Assembly: GCF_001429625.1 (NCBI RefSeq)
Contig: NZ_LMSU01000003.1
Span: 461,919-525,918 of the forward strand
Reading direction: 5' to 3'
DNA length: 64,000 nt
Source of the DNA: Nocardioides sp. Soil805
GTDB lineage: Bacteria; Actinomycetota; Actinomycetes; Propionibacteriales; Nocardioidaceae
Shown here: in pieces, positions 38,248-46,499 of the stretch
How positions within the stretch are numbered: position 1 is the stretch's first letter
Layout of the letters: every line of letters begins with the position of its first letter
The notes under the pieces: model-generated
Seen by the model: only the letters and a program-made list of their open reading frames with translations
Databases searched by the model: none
Told to the model about the DNA's origin: nothing
Position numbers and translations under genes: made by a program

Positions 38248-39191
38248 CGGGTGGATCTCCTCGTGTCCATGACTGCGACCAGGCAGGGGCCGAGTCGGCG
38301 GTCTGCCCACCACAGCAGCACGAGTGCCCCGATTAGAGCCCACTCGACCCGGCTCGTCAGCTCCCGTGCTCTCGCGATGTCCCCGGCCTCGGGGCGCGGG
38401 CCGTCACCGAGTCGTGGCCGGTCCTCGTGGCGTTCGCCGTACTGCAGCGGCCCGCCGAGCTCACGACCGAGCACGGCTGCGGCCGCGGCTTCTGCGACTC
38501 CGGCATTCGGGGACGGGTGCAGGTGGGCGTCACGTCGTACGACGGCGCGCACGGCGCCTGCCCGGGCGGGTGCGACGGTCATGGCCATCACCGCGAAGAG
38601 CCGGGCCGGGAGCCAGTTGACGCCGTCGTCGAGCCGGGCCGCGGCCCAACCGTAGTTCTCGTAGTGAGGGTTGTGGTGACCGATCATGGCGTCCATCGTG
38701 TTGATCGCGCGGTGCGCCCACACGCCAGGGGCTCCGGCGAGCACGCCCCAGACGGCGGGGGCGATCACGGCGTCGACGGAGTTCTCGGCCAGGGACTCGA
38801 TCACGGCCGCAGCGATCGACGAGGCGTCGAGTCGGCTCGGGTCACGACCGACCAGTGAGGGGAGGCCGGTGCGAGCGCCCGCGAGGTCGCCGTCGAGCAG
38901 GGGGGCCTCGACCAGCCGTGCCGCCCGGCGCAGCTCGCGGCCGGCCGCGCAGAGCCCGACCGCCAGGGCCGTGGACCGTGTCACCCGGCCGGCCAGCGCC
39001 CCCAGCGCGACACCGGTGAGCGCGTGCTGCACCCCGGCGGAGCGGCTGTCGGCGTAGCCGACCGCCTCGACCCTCTGCATCGTCGTGCCGAACCAGGCCA
39101 CCGGGTGACAGCGACCTGGCGGCTCCGGCAGTGCCTTCTGCAGCAACAACCCGCCGGCGACGCCGAGGGCACGCCGCCCCGGCCGGCTCAT
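38238..39191 (-). CDS. cobD: adenosylcobinamide-phosphate synthase (CbiB/CobD type)
   Basis: 317-aa membrane enzyme that attaches (R)-1-amino-2-propanol (phosphate) to adenosylcobyric acid. Motifs: HPVAWFGTTMQRVEA, SIAAAVIESLAENSVDAVIAP, WAHRAINTMDAMIGHHNPHY, ENYGWAAARLDD and HPSPNAGVAEAAAAAVLG. About five hydrophobic segments. ATG overlaps the cbiZ stop by 4 nt. The name follows the Pseudomonas/actinobacterial cobD; it is not the Salmonella threonine-phosphate decarboxylase CobD. Confidence 0.93.
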   Translation of the reverse strand: MSRPGRRALGVAGGLLLQKALPEPPGRCHPVAWFGTTMQRVEAVGYADSRSAGVQHALTGVALGALAGRVTRSTALAVGLCAAGRELRRAARLVEAPLLDGDLAGARTGLPSLVGRDPSRLDASSIAAAVIESLAENSVDAVIAPAVWGVLAGAPGVWAHRAINTMDAMIGHHNPHYENYGWAAARLDDGVNWLPARLFAVMAMTVAPARAGAVRAVVRRDAHLHPSPNAGVAEAAAAAVLGRELGGPLQYGERHEDRPRLGDGPRPEAGDIARARELTSRVEWALIGALVLLWWADRRLGPCLVAVMDTRRSTRCH

Positions 39192-39826
39192 CGAGGACGC
39201 CCCGGGTGCGCGGCCAACCCTCGGTGGACGGCGGCATGCGTGGCCATGGCCACGCGGTGACCCCAGGTGGACCGCACACCTCCGAAGCGTTCCGTGCTGG
39301 CCGCGACGGGGCAGACCAGGGTGATCGCGTCGCTCGCCGTCCCTGTGCCGGGCACCTGCGCCTCCAGGAGTGCCTGGGTCTTGGCCTCCGTCATGGCGAG
39401 CAGAGCCTGGACCATCGCGGCCGGCTCCAGGGCCACCGGCAGCTGCGCGACCAGGTTGATCGTGCCCGGCCAGAGGGCATGCCCGGCCTCTGGGTCGGCG
39501 GCCCACGTCGGCCTGGTGACGCCGACGGTCGCGCACACCGACGCCCTCTCGACGAGAACGTGCTCCGCACGGGTGACATCGACGGCGGTGAACATCGCGA
39601 TGCCCGGCCCGCGCAGGTCCCGGCCGGTGGCGATCGTGGCTGCGTGCTGGTCGAGATCGATCCGCGAGTAGTCGTGGGGGACGCCGATGTTGAGCAGCCA
39701 GGAAGGCGTGGTGAAGCCACCGCCGACGGAGGCCGACGACAGTGCCTGCACGGGTTCGCCGAACCTCCAGACCAGGACGTGCCGGTGGTCGGGTCCCGGC
39801 GGCAGGATGGTGGCGCCGGCCGTCAT
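39188..39826 (-). CDS. cbiZ: adenosylcobinamide amidohydrolase
   Basis: 212 aa from ATG 39826. CbiZ hydrolyses adenosylcobinamide to adenosylcobyric acid, allowing salvage of incomplete or foreign corrinoids. Signature parts: LSSASVGGGFTTPSWLLNIGV, FTAVDVTRAEHVLVERASVC, VGVTRPTWAAD, GTINLVAQLPVALEPAAMVQ and the TEAKTQALLE region. Four-nucleotide overlaps with cobQ (upstream) and cobD (downstream), the two enzymes that respectively supply and consume adenosylcobyric acid. Confidence 0.92.
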   Translation of the reverse strand: MTAGATILPPGPDHRHVLVWRFGEPVQALSSASVGGGFTTPSWLLNIGVPHDYSRIDLDQHAATIATGRDLRGPGIAMFTAVDVTRAEHVLVERASVCATVGVTRPTWAADPEAGHALWPGTINLVAQLPVALEPAAMVQALLAMTEAKTQALLEAQVPGTGTASDAITLVCPVAASTERFGGVRSTWGHRVAMATHAAVHRGLAAHPGRPR

Positions 39827-41268
39827 CGGACCCACCCCGGGGCAGCGTCGACCGGCAGGGCCGAGGTCGCGATCTTGTCCACGGCGTCGAGGTCGAGGTG
39901 CTCGCCGAGCCAACTCGCCAAGTGATCGAGGTGCTGGTCCACGGCCGTTGCGAAGGAAACGGGGGAGGGGTCGTAGCGCCGTCCACGTGACCGGGCCACC
40001 TCACCCAGGAAGGAGTGTCGGAAGGCGTCGTCGTCGAAGAGTCCGTGGACGCTGGTCCCGTGCACCGAACCCCGGCGACTGCCCTCGACGGCTACGTCCC
40101 AGGGTTCGTCGCTGACCGGGCGACCCCAGCGGATCTCGTAACCCGGGCCGGTCCGGCGCACGATCTTCGGCGTGGCGAAGGTCGTCTCGACGCCCAGGAG
40201 GTCCAGCCCGGGCACCCGGCCCGCTCCGGACTCGATCCGGTCGTCGATCCAGCGCCCGAGCATCTGGTACCCGGCGCAGATCCCGAGCACGACTGCACCG
40301 GTGCGGGCCACCGCGTCGGCCAGGCCGCGTTCGCGGATCCAGGCCAGGTCGGCGACGGTGGCGCGACTTCCCGGAAGGATCACCAGGTCCGCGTCGTCGA
40401 GGTCGTCGGGATGGGCGGCCCAGCGCAGGCTGACCGACGGTTCCATCACGAGCGGGTCGAAGTCGGCGGGGTTGGCCAGGTGCGGCAGTCGCAGGAGCGC
40501 CACCCGAAGCGGGGAGGGCGAGCCGCCCGGGCGCGTGGTCGTCGCCAGGTCGAGGCTGTCCTCCACGCCGAGCATCGGATGCTGACCCAGGTGCGGGAGG
40601 ACGCCGAGCACCGGCAGTCCGGTGCGATCGGTCAGCTCCGCATGACCTGGCTCCAGCAGGGAGGCGTCGCCGCGGAACTGGTTGAACACGAATCCGCGCA
40701 CCTGACGGCGCAGGTGGTCCGGCAGCAGCGCCCAGGTCCCGTACGCCGAGGCGAAGGCCCCGCCGCGGTCGATGTCGACCACCACGATCGCAGGTATCCC
40801 CGCGGCGGCCGCGAGCGGCAGGTTGACCAGGTCGCGGTCGAGCAGGTTGATCTCTGCTGCTCCGCCGGCGCCCTCCGCGACCACCCAGTCGTGCTCCGCA
40901 CGCAGCGACGTGAACGCCTCGAGGACCACGTCCCGCAGGCCGCGCGCGACCTCTCCGTAACCGGCGGCATCCGTGACCGTGACCTCGTCGCCGAGCACCA
41001 CGAGGTGGCTGGTGCGAGCCGCGGACGGCTTGAGCAGGATCGGGTTCATGCGGCGGTCCGGAGCCACCCGTGCCGCCCACGCCTGCATCGCCTGGGCACG
41101 TCCGATCTCACCCCCGTCGGCCGTGACCGCGGCGTGGTTGGACATGTTCTGCGCCTTGAACGGCGCGACGTCGCGGCCCGCGTCGGACCAGACCCGGCAC
41201 AGGGCAGAGGTGACGGTGGACTTGCCGGCACCACTGGTGGCACCGCAGACCAGCAGGGCGCCGCTCAA
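39823..41268 (-). CDS. cobQ: adenosylcobyric acid synthase (glutamine-hydrolysing)
   Basis: 481 aa from a TTG at 41268 that overlaps the cobO stop (TTGA); no other start fits the P-loop position. Amidates adenosylcobyrinic acid a,c-diamide at four positions. N-terminal dethiobiotin-synthetase-like ATPase (GATSGAGKSTVTSAL, PFKAQNMSNHAAVT, VDIDRGGAFASAYGTW, VFNQFRGDASLLEPG) and C-terminal class I glutamine amidotransferase with nucleophile Cys in LGICAGYQMLGRW and His in GTSVHGLFDDD. Intact, unlike the wrecked cobQ copy at 59.7 kb. Confidence 0.95.
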   Translation of the reverse strand: MSGALLVCGATSGAGKSTVTSALCRVWSDAGRDVAPFKAQNMSNHAAVTADGGEIGRAQAMQAWAARVAPDRRMNPILLKPSAARTSHLVVLGDEVTVTDAAGYGEVARGLRDVVLEAFTSLRAEHDWVVAEGAGGAAEINLLDRDLVNLPLAAAAGIPAIVVVDIDRGGAFASAYGTWALLPDHLRRQVRGFVFNQFRGDASLLEPGHAELTDRTGLPVLGVLPHLGQHPMLGVEDSLDLATTTRPGGSPSPLRVALLRLPHLANPADFDPLVMEPSVSLRWAAHPDDLDDADLVILPGSRATVADLAWIRERGLADAVARTGAVVLGICAGYQMLGRWIDDRIESGAGRVPGLDLLGVETTFATPKIVRRTGPGYEIRWGRPVSDEPWDVAVEGSRRGSVHGTSVHGLFDDDAFRHSFLGEVARSRGRRYDPSPVSFATAVDQHLDHLASWLGEHLDLDAVDKIATSALPVDAAPGWVR

Positions 41269-41840
41269 TAGTCGATCCCCTTGCGTGCCCTGATGCCTTG
41301 TTCGAAGGCATGCTTGACCTTCACCATCTCCGTGACGGTGTCCGCGACGTCGATGACGGGTTGCGGCATCTCGCGTCCGGTGAGGAAGACGCTGGTGTCC
41401 CTGGGTCGGTCGCGCAGGGTCTCGGTGACCTCCTCGGTGTCGATCCACCCCCAGTTCATCGGATAGCTGACCTCGTCGAGCAGGACCATGCGGTGCTCGC
41501 CCCGGTGGATGAGGTCCCGCGCGAACGCCCAGGCGGCCACCGCCTTGGCCCGGCTCTCGTCGAGGTCGCTGGAGTCCCAGCTGAAACCGTCTCCGGCGGT
41601 GAACCAGTCCACGCCGATCTGACGGCTGATCTTCTCCTCGCCGGTGTGCCAGGCCCCGCTCTTGATGAACTGCACCACCGCGGTCGGCCACCCTCGCGCC
41701 ACTGATCGCATCACGGTGCCGAACGCGGCCGTCGACTTGCCCTTGCCGTGCCCGGTGTTGACCAGCACCACCGACGGCGCGGAGCGCAGCTCGCGTTTGT
41801 CGTAGGGGCGCTTGGTGCGCGGCTCTGCGTGGTCGCTCAT
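41265..41840 (-). CDS. cobO: cob(I)alamin adenosyltransferase (BtuR/CobO type)
   Basis: 191 aa. Adenosylates the corrinoid cobalt using ATP. P-loop VNTGHGKGKSTAAFG, then VVQFIKSGAWHTGEE, WDSSDLDESRAKAVAAW, VLLDEVSYPMNWGWID and the C-terminal KVKHAFEQGIRARKGIDY are all diagnostic. ATG 41840 overlaps the btuD stop by 4 nt. Confidence 0.96.
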   Translation of the reverse strand: MSDHAEPRTKRPYDKRELRSAPSVVLVNTGHGKGKSTAAFGTVMRSVARGWPTAVVQFIKSGAWHTGEEKISRQIGVDWFTAGDGFSWDSSDLDESRAKAVAAWAFARDLIHRGEHRMVLLDEVSYPMNWGWIDTEEVTETLRDRPRDTSVFLTGREMPQPVIDVADTVTEMVKVKHAFEQGIRARKGIDY

Positions 41841-42604
41841 GCGGTGTTCCTTCGGGTCGTGGTCGTGCGGCGGGGGAGGACGACGAGCTCGTCTGCGAGC
41901 CGGTGCACGTCGAGCGGGGTGCGATAGACGCGGCTCAGGACGACGGGGTCCAGCACCTGCCTCGGCGTGCCCACCGCCTCGGTCGACCCGGCTGCGAGGA
42001 GCTGCAACCGGTCGGCGTGACGTGCGGCGGAGCCGAGGTCGTGCATGGCGGCGATCACGCTGATGCCGTCTTGCCGGCGCAGGTCGTCGACCAGGCTCAG
42101 CACCTCCACCTGGTGGCCCGGGTCGAGGGCGCTGGTGGGTTCGTCGAGCAGCAGGATCCGGGTCTGCTGGGCGAGGGCCCGGGCCACGACTGCTCGTTGG
42201 GCCTCCCCGCCGGAGAGGGAGGTGACGGGCCGGTCGGCGAGCTCGTCCAGCCCCAGCCTGCCGATCACCTCGGCCGCGATCCTGCGGTCCCGGCGTGTCT
42301 CGCCCCGCAGCCAGCCGAGGTGGACGGTGCGCCCGAGCAGGACGTACTCGACGACCGACATGCCCTCGGGCAGCAGCGGTGCCTGCGGCATCAGCGCGAT
42401 CCGGGTGGCGCGGGGACCGGAGCCGACCCGGAGGGTGCCGGTGTGGCGCAGCACTCCGGCCAGTGCCTTGAGAAGGGTCGACTTGCCAGCGCCGTTGGGC
42501 CCGATCACGCCGAGCCACTCGCCTGCCTCCAGCTGGAGGTCGATGCCGTGCAGGACCTCCGTACGGCGAAGTCGGACCCGCAGGTCGGTGGCGCGAAGCC
42601 TCAT
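41837..42604 (-). CDS. btuD: corrinoid ABC transporter ATPase
   Basis: 255 aa from ATG 42604 (overlap of 4 nt with btuC). Walker A GPNGAGKSTLLKAL, Q-loop region ALMPQAPLLPEGMS, signature LSGGEAQRAVVARAL, Walker B RILLLDEPTSALD and H-loop AAMHDLGSAARH. Pairs with BtuC and BtuF for import. Fe-siderophore ATPases are similar; the cobalamin assignment rests on the riboswitch and neighbours. Confidence 0.92.
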   Translation of the reverse strand: MRLRATDLRVRLRRTEVLHGIDLQLEAGEWLGVIGPNGAGKSTLLKALAGVLRHTGTLRVGSGPRATRIALMPQAPLLPEGMSVVEYVLLGRTVHLGWLRGETRRDRRIAAEVIGRLGLDELADRPVTSLSGGEAQRAVVARALAQQTRILLLDEPTSALDPGHQVEVLSLVDDLRRQDGISVIAAMHDLGSAARHADRLQLLAAGSTEAVGTPRQVLDPVVLSRVYRTPLDVHRLADELVVLPRRTTTTRRNTA

Positions 42605-43710
42605 CGGGATCCGCCCCGCCGCCACAGCACGAACGCGAAGAACGGAGCGCCCACGAACGCCGTGAGCACGCCGACTGGAAGCTCCGCGGGCGCGACCAGC
42701 GTGCGCGCGCCGACGTCGACGCTGGAGAGGAAGGCGCCACCGAGCACACCCGAGAGCGGCAGCACCACCCGATAGCTGTGACTGGTGAGCATCCGCACCA
42801 CGTGCGGCACCACCAGCCCGACGAAGGCGATCAAGCCGCTGACCGACACCGCGGCAGCTGTCACCAGGGTGGCCGCGGCGATCACCACCAACCGCACGCG
42901 TGCAGGCCTGAGGCCCAGCGCGGTGGCCTCGTCGTCACCCAGGCGCAGCACGTCGAGGTGTCGGGCGTAGACGCAGAGCACCACACTGGAGACGGCGACG
43001 TAGGGGAGCAGGAGCAGGACCTCGTCCCAGCCGTGGGCGGTGAGCTGGCCGAAGAGCCAGCTCAGCGCCTCTCGCGCCCTGGTCTCGTCCAGCTGCTGCA
43101 ACGCGTAGGTCTGGGCCGCCGAGAAGAGCGCCGCCATCGCCACGCCCGAGAGCAACAGGGTGGCGGTGGAGGCGAACGAGCCACGGGCGATGAGGGCCGA
43201 GCCGCTGACTGCCAGCAGCGCGCCCGTGAACGCTGCTGCGGGGACCGCGCTGAAGGGCCCGAAGCCCAGGTCCAGGTCGAAGCCGAGGGCGAGCACGGCT
43301 CCGAGCCCCGCACCGGCCGAGACCCCGAGCAGGTAGGGGTCCGCGAGTGGGTTGCGAAACACGCCCTGGTAGGCCGCCCCGGCGATACCGAGAGCCGCAC
43401 CGACCAGCATGCTCAGCGCCGTCCGGGGTAGCCGGATCGACCACAGGATCGCCTCCTGCGACGTGGTCAGGTCGGAGTCGACGGTGACCCACGGCACGGC
43501 GTCGAGGAGCGCCGACACCACTCCGCCCACCGGGAGTCCGGCGGCGCCCCGGGTCGCGCTGACCAGGCCCGCGATCACGAGCAGGGCCAGCGTGACCAGC
43601 AGCGCGGGCAGGGAGACCCGGTAGGCCCGATCGGCCGCGCGGACCACCACGGTGGATGGCTCGTGGCGTGGCCGTGAGTCCGCCGGTGCGGGAGGAGTGT
43701 CGGTCGCCAT
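42601..43710 (-). CDS. btuC: corrinoid ABC transporter permease (FecCD family)
   Basis: 369 aa with about ten transmembrane helices. Family motifs: RLPRTALSMLVGAALGIAGA, YQGVFRNPLADPYLLGVSAG, GVAMAALFSAAQTYAL, LGDDEATALGLRPARVR (the ATPase-docking loop), SGLIAFVGLVVPHVVRML and ELPVGVLTAFVGAPFFAFVL. ATG 43710 is 4 bp beyond the btuF stop. BtuC dimer forms the membrane pore. Confidence 0.93.
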   Translation of the reverse strand: MATDTPPAPADSRPRHEPSTVVVRAADRAYRVSLPALLVTLALLVIAGLVSATRGAAGLPVGGVVSALLDAVPWVTVDSDLTTSQEAILWSIRLPRTALSMLVGAALGIAGAAYQGVFRNPLADPYLLGVSAGAGLGAVLALGFDLDLGFGPFSAVPAAAFTGALLAVSGSALIARGSFASTATLLLSGVAMAALFSAAQTYALQQLDETRAREALSWLFGQLTAHGWDEVLLLLPYVAVSSVVLCVYARHLDVLRLGDDEATALGLRPARVRLVVIAAATLVTAAAVSVSGLIAFVGLVVPHVVRMLTSHSYRVVLPLSGVLGGAFLSSVDVGARTLVAPAELPVGVLTAFVGAPFFAFVLWRRGGSR

Positions 43711-43714
43711 GTGC

Positions 43715-44665
43715 TCAGCCGACTGGTGCCTTCACCGAGGCGATGGCGTCGGCGATGGACTCGATGAGCTGCGGCAGTCGCGGTCCCCAGCGCGAGGAGA
43801 TGTCGGCATCGACGGTGACGATGTTGCCGTTGCGGACCGCACTCACGTTCTCCCAACCGGGTCGGGTCGCCACGTCGTCAGCGGTGTAGCTCACCTGGTC
43901 GGTGATCACGATCAGCTCGGGATCGGCGGCGATCACTGCCTCCTCGGTCAGCTGTGGATAGCCGCTCTTCTGCGTGTCGGCCGCGTCGGCGACGTTGGTA
44001 GCGCCGAGCGCGTCGTACACCGAACCGATGAAGCTGTGCGAGCTGGCGGCATAGAGGTTCTCGTCGAGCTCGTGGTAGACGCGCAGGCTCCCGCGAGGAG
44101 CAGCCGTCAGCGCCTCGTCGACCTGCGCCCGCATGTCGGCGACGACCTCCGCGGTCTCGTCGACGTGACCGGTGGCCAGGCCGAGGGCGGCGACGCCGTC
44201 GTAGCCCTCCTCGATGGTGGCGGGAGCCGGGTTGACGATGGTCGGGATGTCCAGCTCGGCCAGCGCCGCGACGATGCCGTCGGTGTCGTTGGCGACGACC
44301 ACCAGGTCGGGTTCGTAGCCGGCGATGGCCTCGACGTTCGGGTCGTACGCCGACAGGTCGGTGGTCGGTGCCGATGCCGGGTAGGTCGAGTACTCGTCGG
44401 CGGCGATGACCTGGTCGGCCGCGCCGATCGCGAAGAGGATCTCCGTGGCGGAGGGGGACAGGGAGACGATGCGCTCGGGCTGTTCGTCGAGGGTGACCTC
44501 GCCGTTGCCGGTGTCGACGGTCACGGGGTAGTCGGCCGGTGAGGCACTCGGGCTGGTGTCCTCGGCTGAGCCGGTGTCCTCGGCCGAGCCGGTCCCGCCG
44601 CAACCGGTGAGGGTGAGCGAGGTCGCCAGGACCAGGGCGAGCGGCAGGTGACGGAGCTGTTTCAA
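43715..44665 (-). CDS. btuF: corrinoid-binding lipoprotein of ABC importer
   Basis: 316 aa from a TTG at 44665, supported by AGGAGGA about 3-5 nt upstream and by the signal peptide it creates: KQLRHLPLALVLATSLTLTG with lipobox LTGC, lipidated Cys22. A Ser/Asp/Glu-rich linker leads to the class III binding domain: PERIVSLSPSATEILFAIGA, YDPNVEAIAGYEPDLVVV, SYVDALG-like SVYDALGATNVAD and the conserved Glu in EEAVIAADPELIVITD. Start codon and Shine-Dalgarno lie in a predicted riboswitch-controlled hairpin. Confidence 0.93.
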   Translation of the reverse strand: MKQLRHLPLALVLATSLTLTGCGGTGSAEDTGSAEDTSPSASPADYPVTVDTGNGEVTLDEQPERIVSLSPSATEILFAIGAADQVIAADEYSTYPASAPTTDLSAYDPNVEAIAGYEPDLVVVANDTDGIVAALAELDIPTIVNPAPATIEEGYDGVAALGLATGHVDETAEVVADMRAQVDEALTAAPRGSLRVYHELDENLYAASSHSFIGSVYDALGATNVADAADTQKSGYPQLTEEAVIAADPELIVITDQVSYTADDVATRPGWENVSAVRNGNIVTVDADISSRWGPRLPQLIESIADAIASVKAPVG

Positions 44666-44667
44666 CG

Positions 44668-44692
44668 TTCCTCCTGGTAGTGAGAGGAGGAA
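44668..44692 (-). promoter_or_regulatory. Shine-Dalgarno-sequestering hairpin in front of btuF
   Basis: On the minus strand TTCCTCCT (44692-44685), a 9-nt loop, then AGGAGGAA (44675-44668), an 8-bp perfect stem in which the second arm is the btuF Shine-Dalgarno, 2 nt from the TTG. This looks like the translational expression platform of the cobalamin riboswitch upstream. Confidence 0.7.
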
Positions 44693-44754
44693 GCAGTCGC
44701 ACGACGTCATCGCCGGACGAACCCACCCCTGTCCTCGAGGGTGATGCGGTTCAG

Positions 44755-44847
44755 GTCGTGAAGTTCGACCGGACTCGTCCACCAGGGTGCGATGGCTTGA
44801 CCGTTGCGGGACAGTGCCGGACTCTCACCGGACTTCGTCTTCACGAC
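44755..44847 (-). promoter_or_regulatory. cobalamin riboswitch (aptamer)
   Basis: Minus strand. Closing stem P1 GTCGTGAAG (44847-44839) with CTTCACGAC (44763-44755), perfect 9 bp. Inside are the conserved AGTCCGGTGAGAGTCCGGCA, then CTGTCCCGCAACGGT, and later the B12-box-like GAGTCCGGTCGAAC. These match the cobalamin riboswitch core. It precedes btuF by about 90 nt and should switch off the uptake/salvage operon when adenosylcobalamin is plentiful. The upstream cobC gene ends only 28 bp before it. Confidence 0.88.
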
Positions 44848-44875
44848 GCTCGCGAAAGTTACACCCGGCCGGGAG

Positions 44876-45793
44876 TCACCGTGCGATGGGGTCCAGGGTG
44901 TGGGAGAAGGCCCGGTCGAGCCGGGCCAGCTGTTCGGGGTGTGGCACGGCGATGCGCGCGACACCCGGCATGCCGAAGCTCGTGCAGTCGCGCACGAGGG
45001 CTCCGTGCGGCGCGAGGGCCTCGCGAAGTCCCGGCCGGTCGACCAGCACCCAGGGGGCCGCACCGTGGGTCACGTCGAGGTCGTAGCCCTCCAGCAGCGC
45101 CACCAGGTGCTGTCGTGCGTCGCTGATCTGCATCGACCACAGGGGGAGGTCCGCAGACTCGAGCAGGTCCGGCAGCACCGCCAGCGCTAGTGCACTGGTC
45201 GACCAGTGCGGCTGGTGGCGACGGACCCCGGCCACGTCTGCCGGGTCCTCGACGAGCACGTACCCGAGCCGCAGCCCCGGGCAGGCGAACGTCTTGGTGA
45301 GTGAACCGACCACCATGCCCTCACGCCCTGCACTCCAGCGGCCGGTGGCCAGCGCATGGAATGCCTCGTCCCAGATGTCGGCGTGCTCGTCGGCGCCGGC
45401 CAGCCGACCAGTCGGGCTGTGCGGGTTGCTGCGCCACACCGGTCCGTGATCACCCCGCGGGTGAAGGGCGAACTCCGGCTCGGTGAGCACCCGCCCGCCG
45501 TGCTCGGCGACGAGCAGCGCGATCGCCTCGCTGCCGCCGTTGGTCACCAGCAGCCGGGTCGGGTCCACGTCCAACGCCTCGGCCAGGAGCCGGGTCGCCG
45601 GACGGTCGTCGGGGTAGTGGCCGAGCGTGTCCAGGTGCCGGGTGACCAGTGAGGAGACGTCCACCGCGAACGGATTCAGGTTCTGCGAGAGGTCCAGCAG
45701 CTCGGCGGGATCGAGACCCAACGCACGGGCCACTGCCGGACCGTCACCGCCGTGCGTCCCGGCGGTCGGTAGTACACGCGCAGACTCGGGCAC
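44876..45793 (-). CDS. cobC: threonine-phosphate decarboxylase-like PLP enzyme (cobalamin aminopropanol arm)
   Basis: 305-aa class I aminotransferase-fold protein: DLSQNLNPFAVDVSSLV, LGHYPDDRPATRLLAEAL, VTNGGSEAIALL and the PLP lysine in GSLTKTFACPGLRLGYVL. It makes (R)-1-aminopropan-2-yl phosphate for CobD. Called cobC in Pseudomonas/Mycobacterium usage, CobD in Salmonella. Somewhat shorter than typical (330-350 aa). It lies upstream of the riboswitch, same strand, so it may be transcribed separately from the operon. Confidence 0.88.
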   Translation of the reverse strand: MPESARVLPTAGTHGGDGPAVARALGLDPAELLDLSQNLNPFAVDVSSLVTRHLDTLGHYPDDRPATRLLAEALDVDPTRLLVTNGGSEAIALLVAEHGGRVLTEPEFALHPRGDHGPVWRSNPHSPTGRLAGADEHADIWDEAFHALATGRWSAGREGMVVGSLTKTFACPGLRLGYVLVEDPADVAGVRRHQPHWSTSALALAVLPDLLESADLPLWSMQISDARQHLVALLEGYDLDVTHGAAPWVLVDRPGLREALAPHGALVRDCTSFGMPGVARIAVPHPEQLARLDRAFSHTLDPIAR

Positions 45794-45869
45794 CCGCCGA
45801 GAGTACTCACACGGACTCGGAATGGGCTGTGCGTGTCTGTGGGCGGTTCCCTACGAAAGAATCAGCGCC

Positions 45870-46445
45870 GTGACTCACCCCGTCTACCTCGTCCGCCACG
45901 GCCAGTCGGAGTGGAATGTCCTGCGGCTCACCCAAGGACAGACCTCCCACCCGCGGCTGACGTCGCTGGGACGCCGCCAGGCACAGCGGGCCGCATCGCT
46001 GATCGGCGAGGACCTGGCGGGCCGACCGGTCACCCGCATCCTCACCAGCGACCTGGTGCGCGCCGTGGAGACCGCTGAGGTCGTCAGCCGAGCGCTGCAG
46101 GCTCCGGTGGCGCTCGACACCCGCCTTCGTGAGCAGCACCTCGGCGAGCTCGAGGGACGCGGGTACGACGAGACCTGGGCGGCTGGGGAGGCTCACGACT
46201 GGTCCGATCCCGCGCTCCCGCTGGCCGGTGGGGAGTCACTCCTGGAGGTGCACGATCGGCTGGGCGCCGTGCTCGCAGAGGTGGCGGAGCACGACGGTGG
46301 CGTGACGGTGCTGGTCTCGCACGGCGACGCCATCCGGGCAGCGATCGCCCGCCTGACAGGCGTGGCTCCGCACGAGGCGCCGTGGGTCGAGGTCGCCAAT
46401 GGTGCGGTGGCGCGTGTCGAGAGGGCGATCACATGGCTGGGCTGA
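45870..46445 (+). CDS. histidine phosphatase, probable alpha-ribazole phosphatase
   Basis: 191 aa from GTG 45870 (VTHPVYLVRHGQSEWNVLRL). Catalytic His10, arginine in TSDLVRAVETAEVV, the EQHLGELEGRGY segment, and the second His in VLVSHGDAIRAAIARL. Divergent from cobC (76 bp) and placed at the end of the B12 locus, so dephosphorylation of alpha-ribazole phosphate (or of cobalamin phosphate) is a reasonable inference. Sequence alone shows only the superfamily. Confidence 0.82.
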   Translation: MTHPVYLVRHGQSEWNVLRLTQGQTSHPRLTSLGRRQAQRAASLIGEDLAGRPVTRILTSDLVRAVETAEVVSRALQAPVALDTRLREQHLGELEGRGYDETWAAGEAHDWSDPALPLAGGESLLEVHDRLGAVLAEVAEHDGGVTVLVSHGDAIRAAIARLTGVAPHEAPWVEVANGAVARVERAITWLG

Positions 46446-46499
46446 CGGTCGATTCCGGCGCCTTCCGGCAGGGCCAGGAAGCCTACGTCCGCGTCGCGG

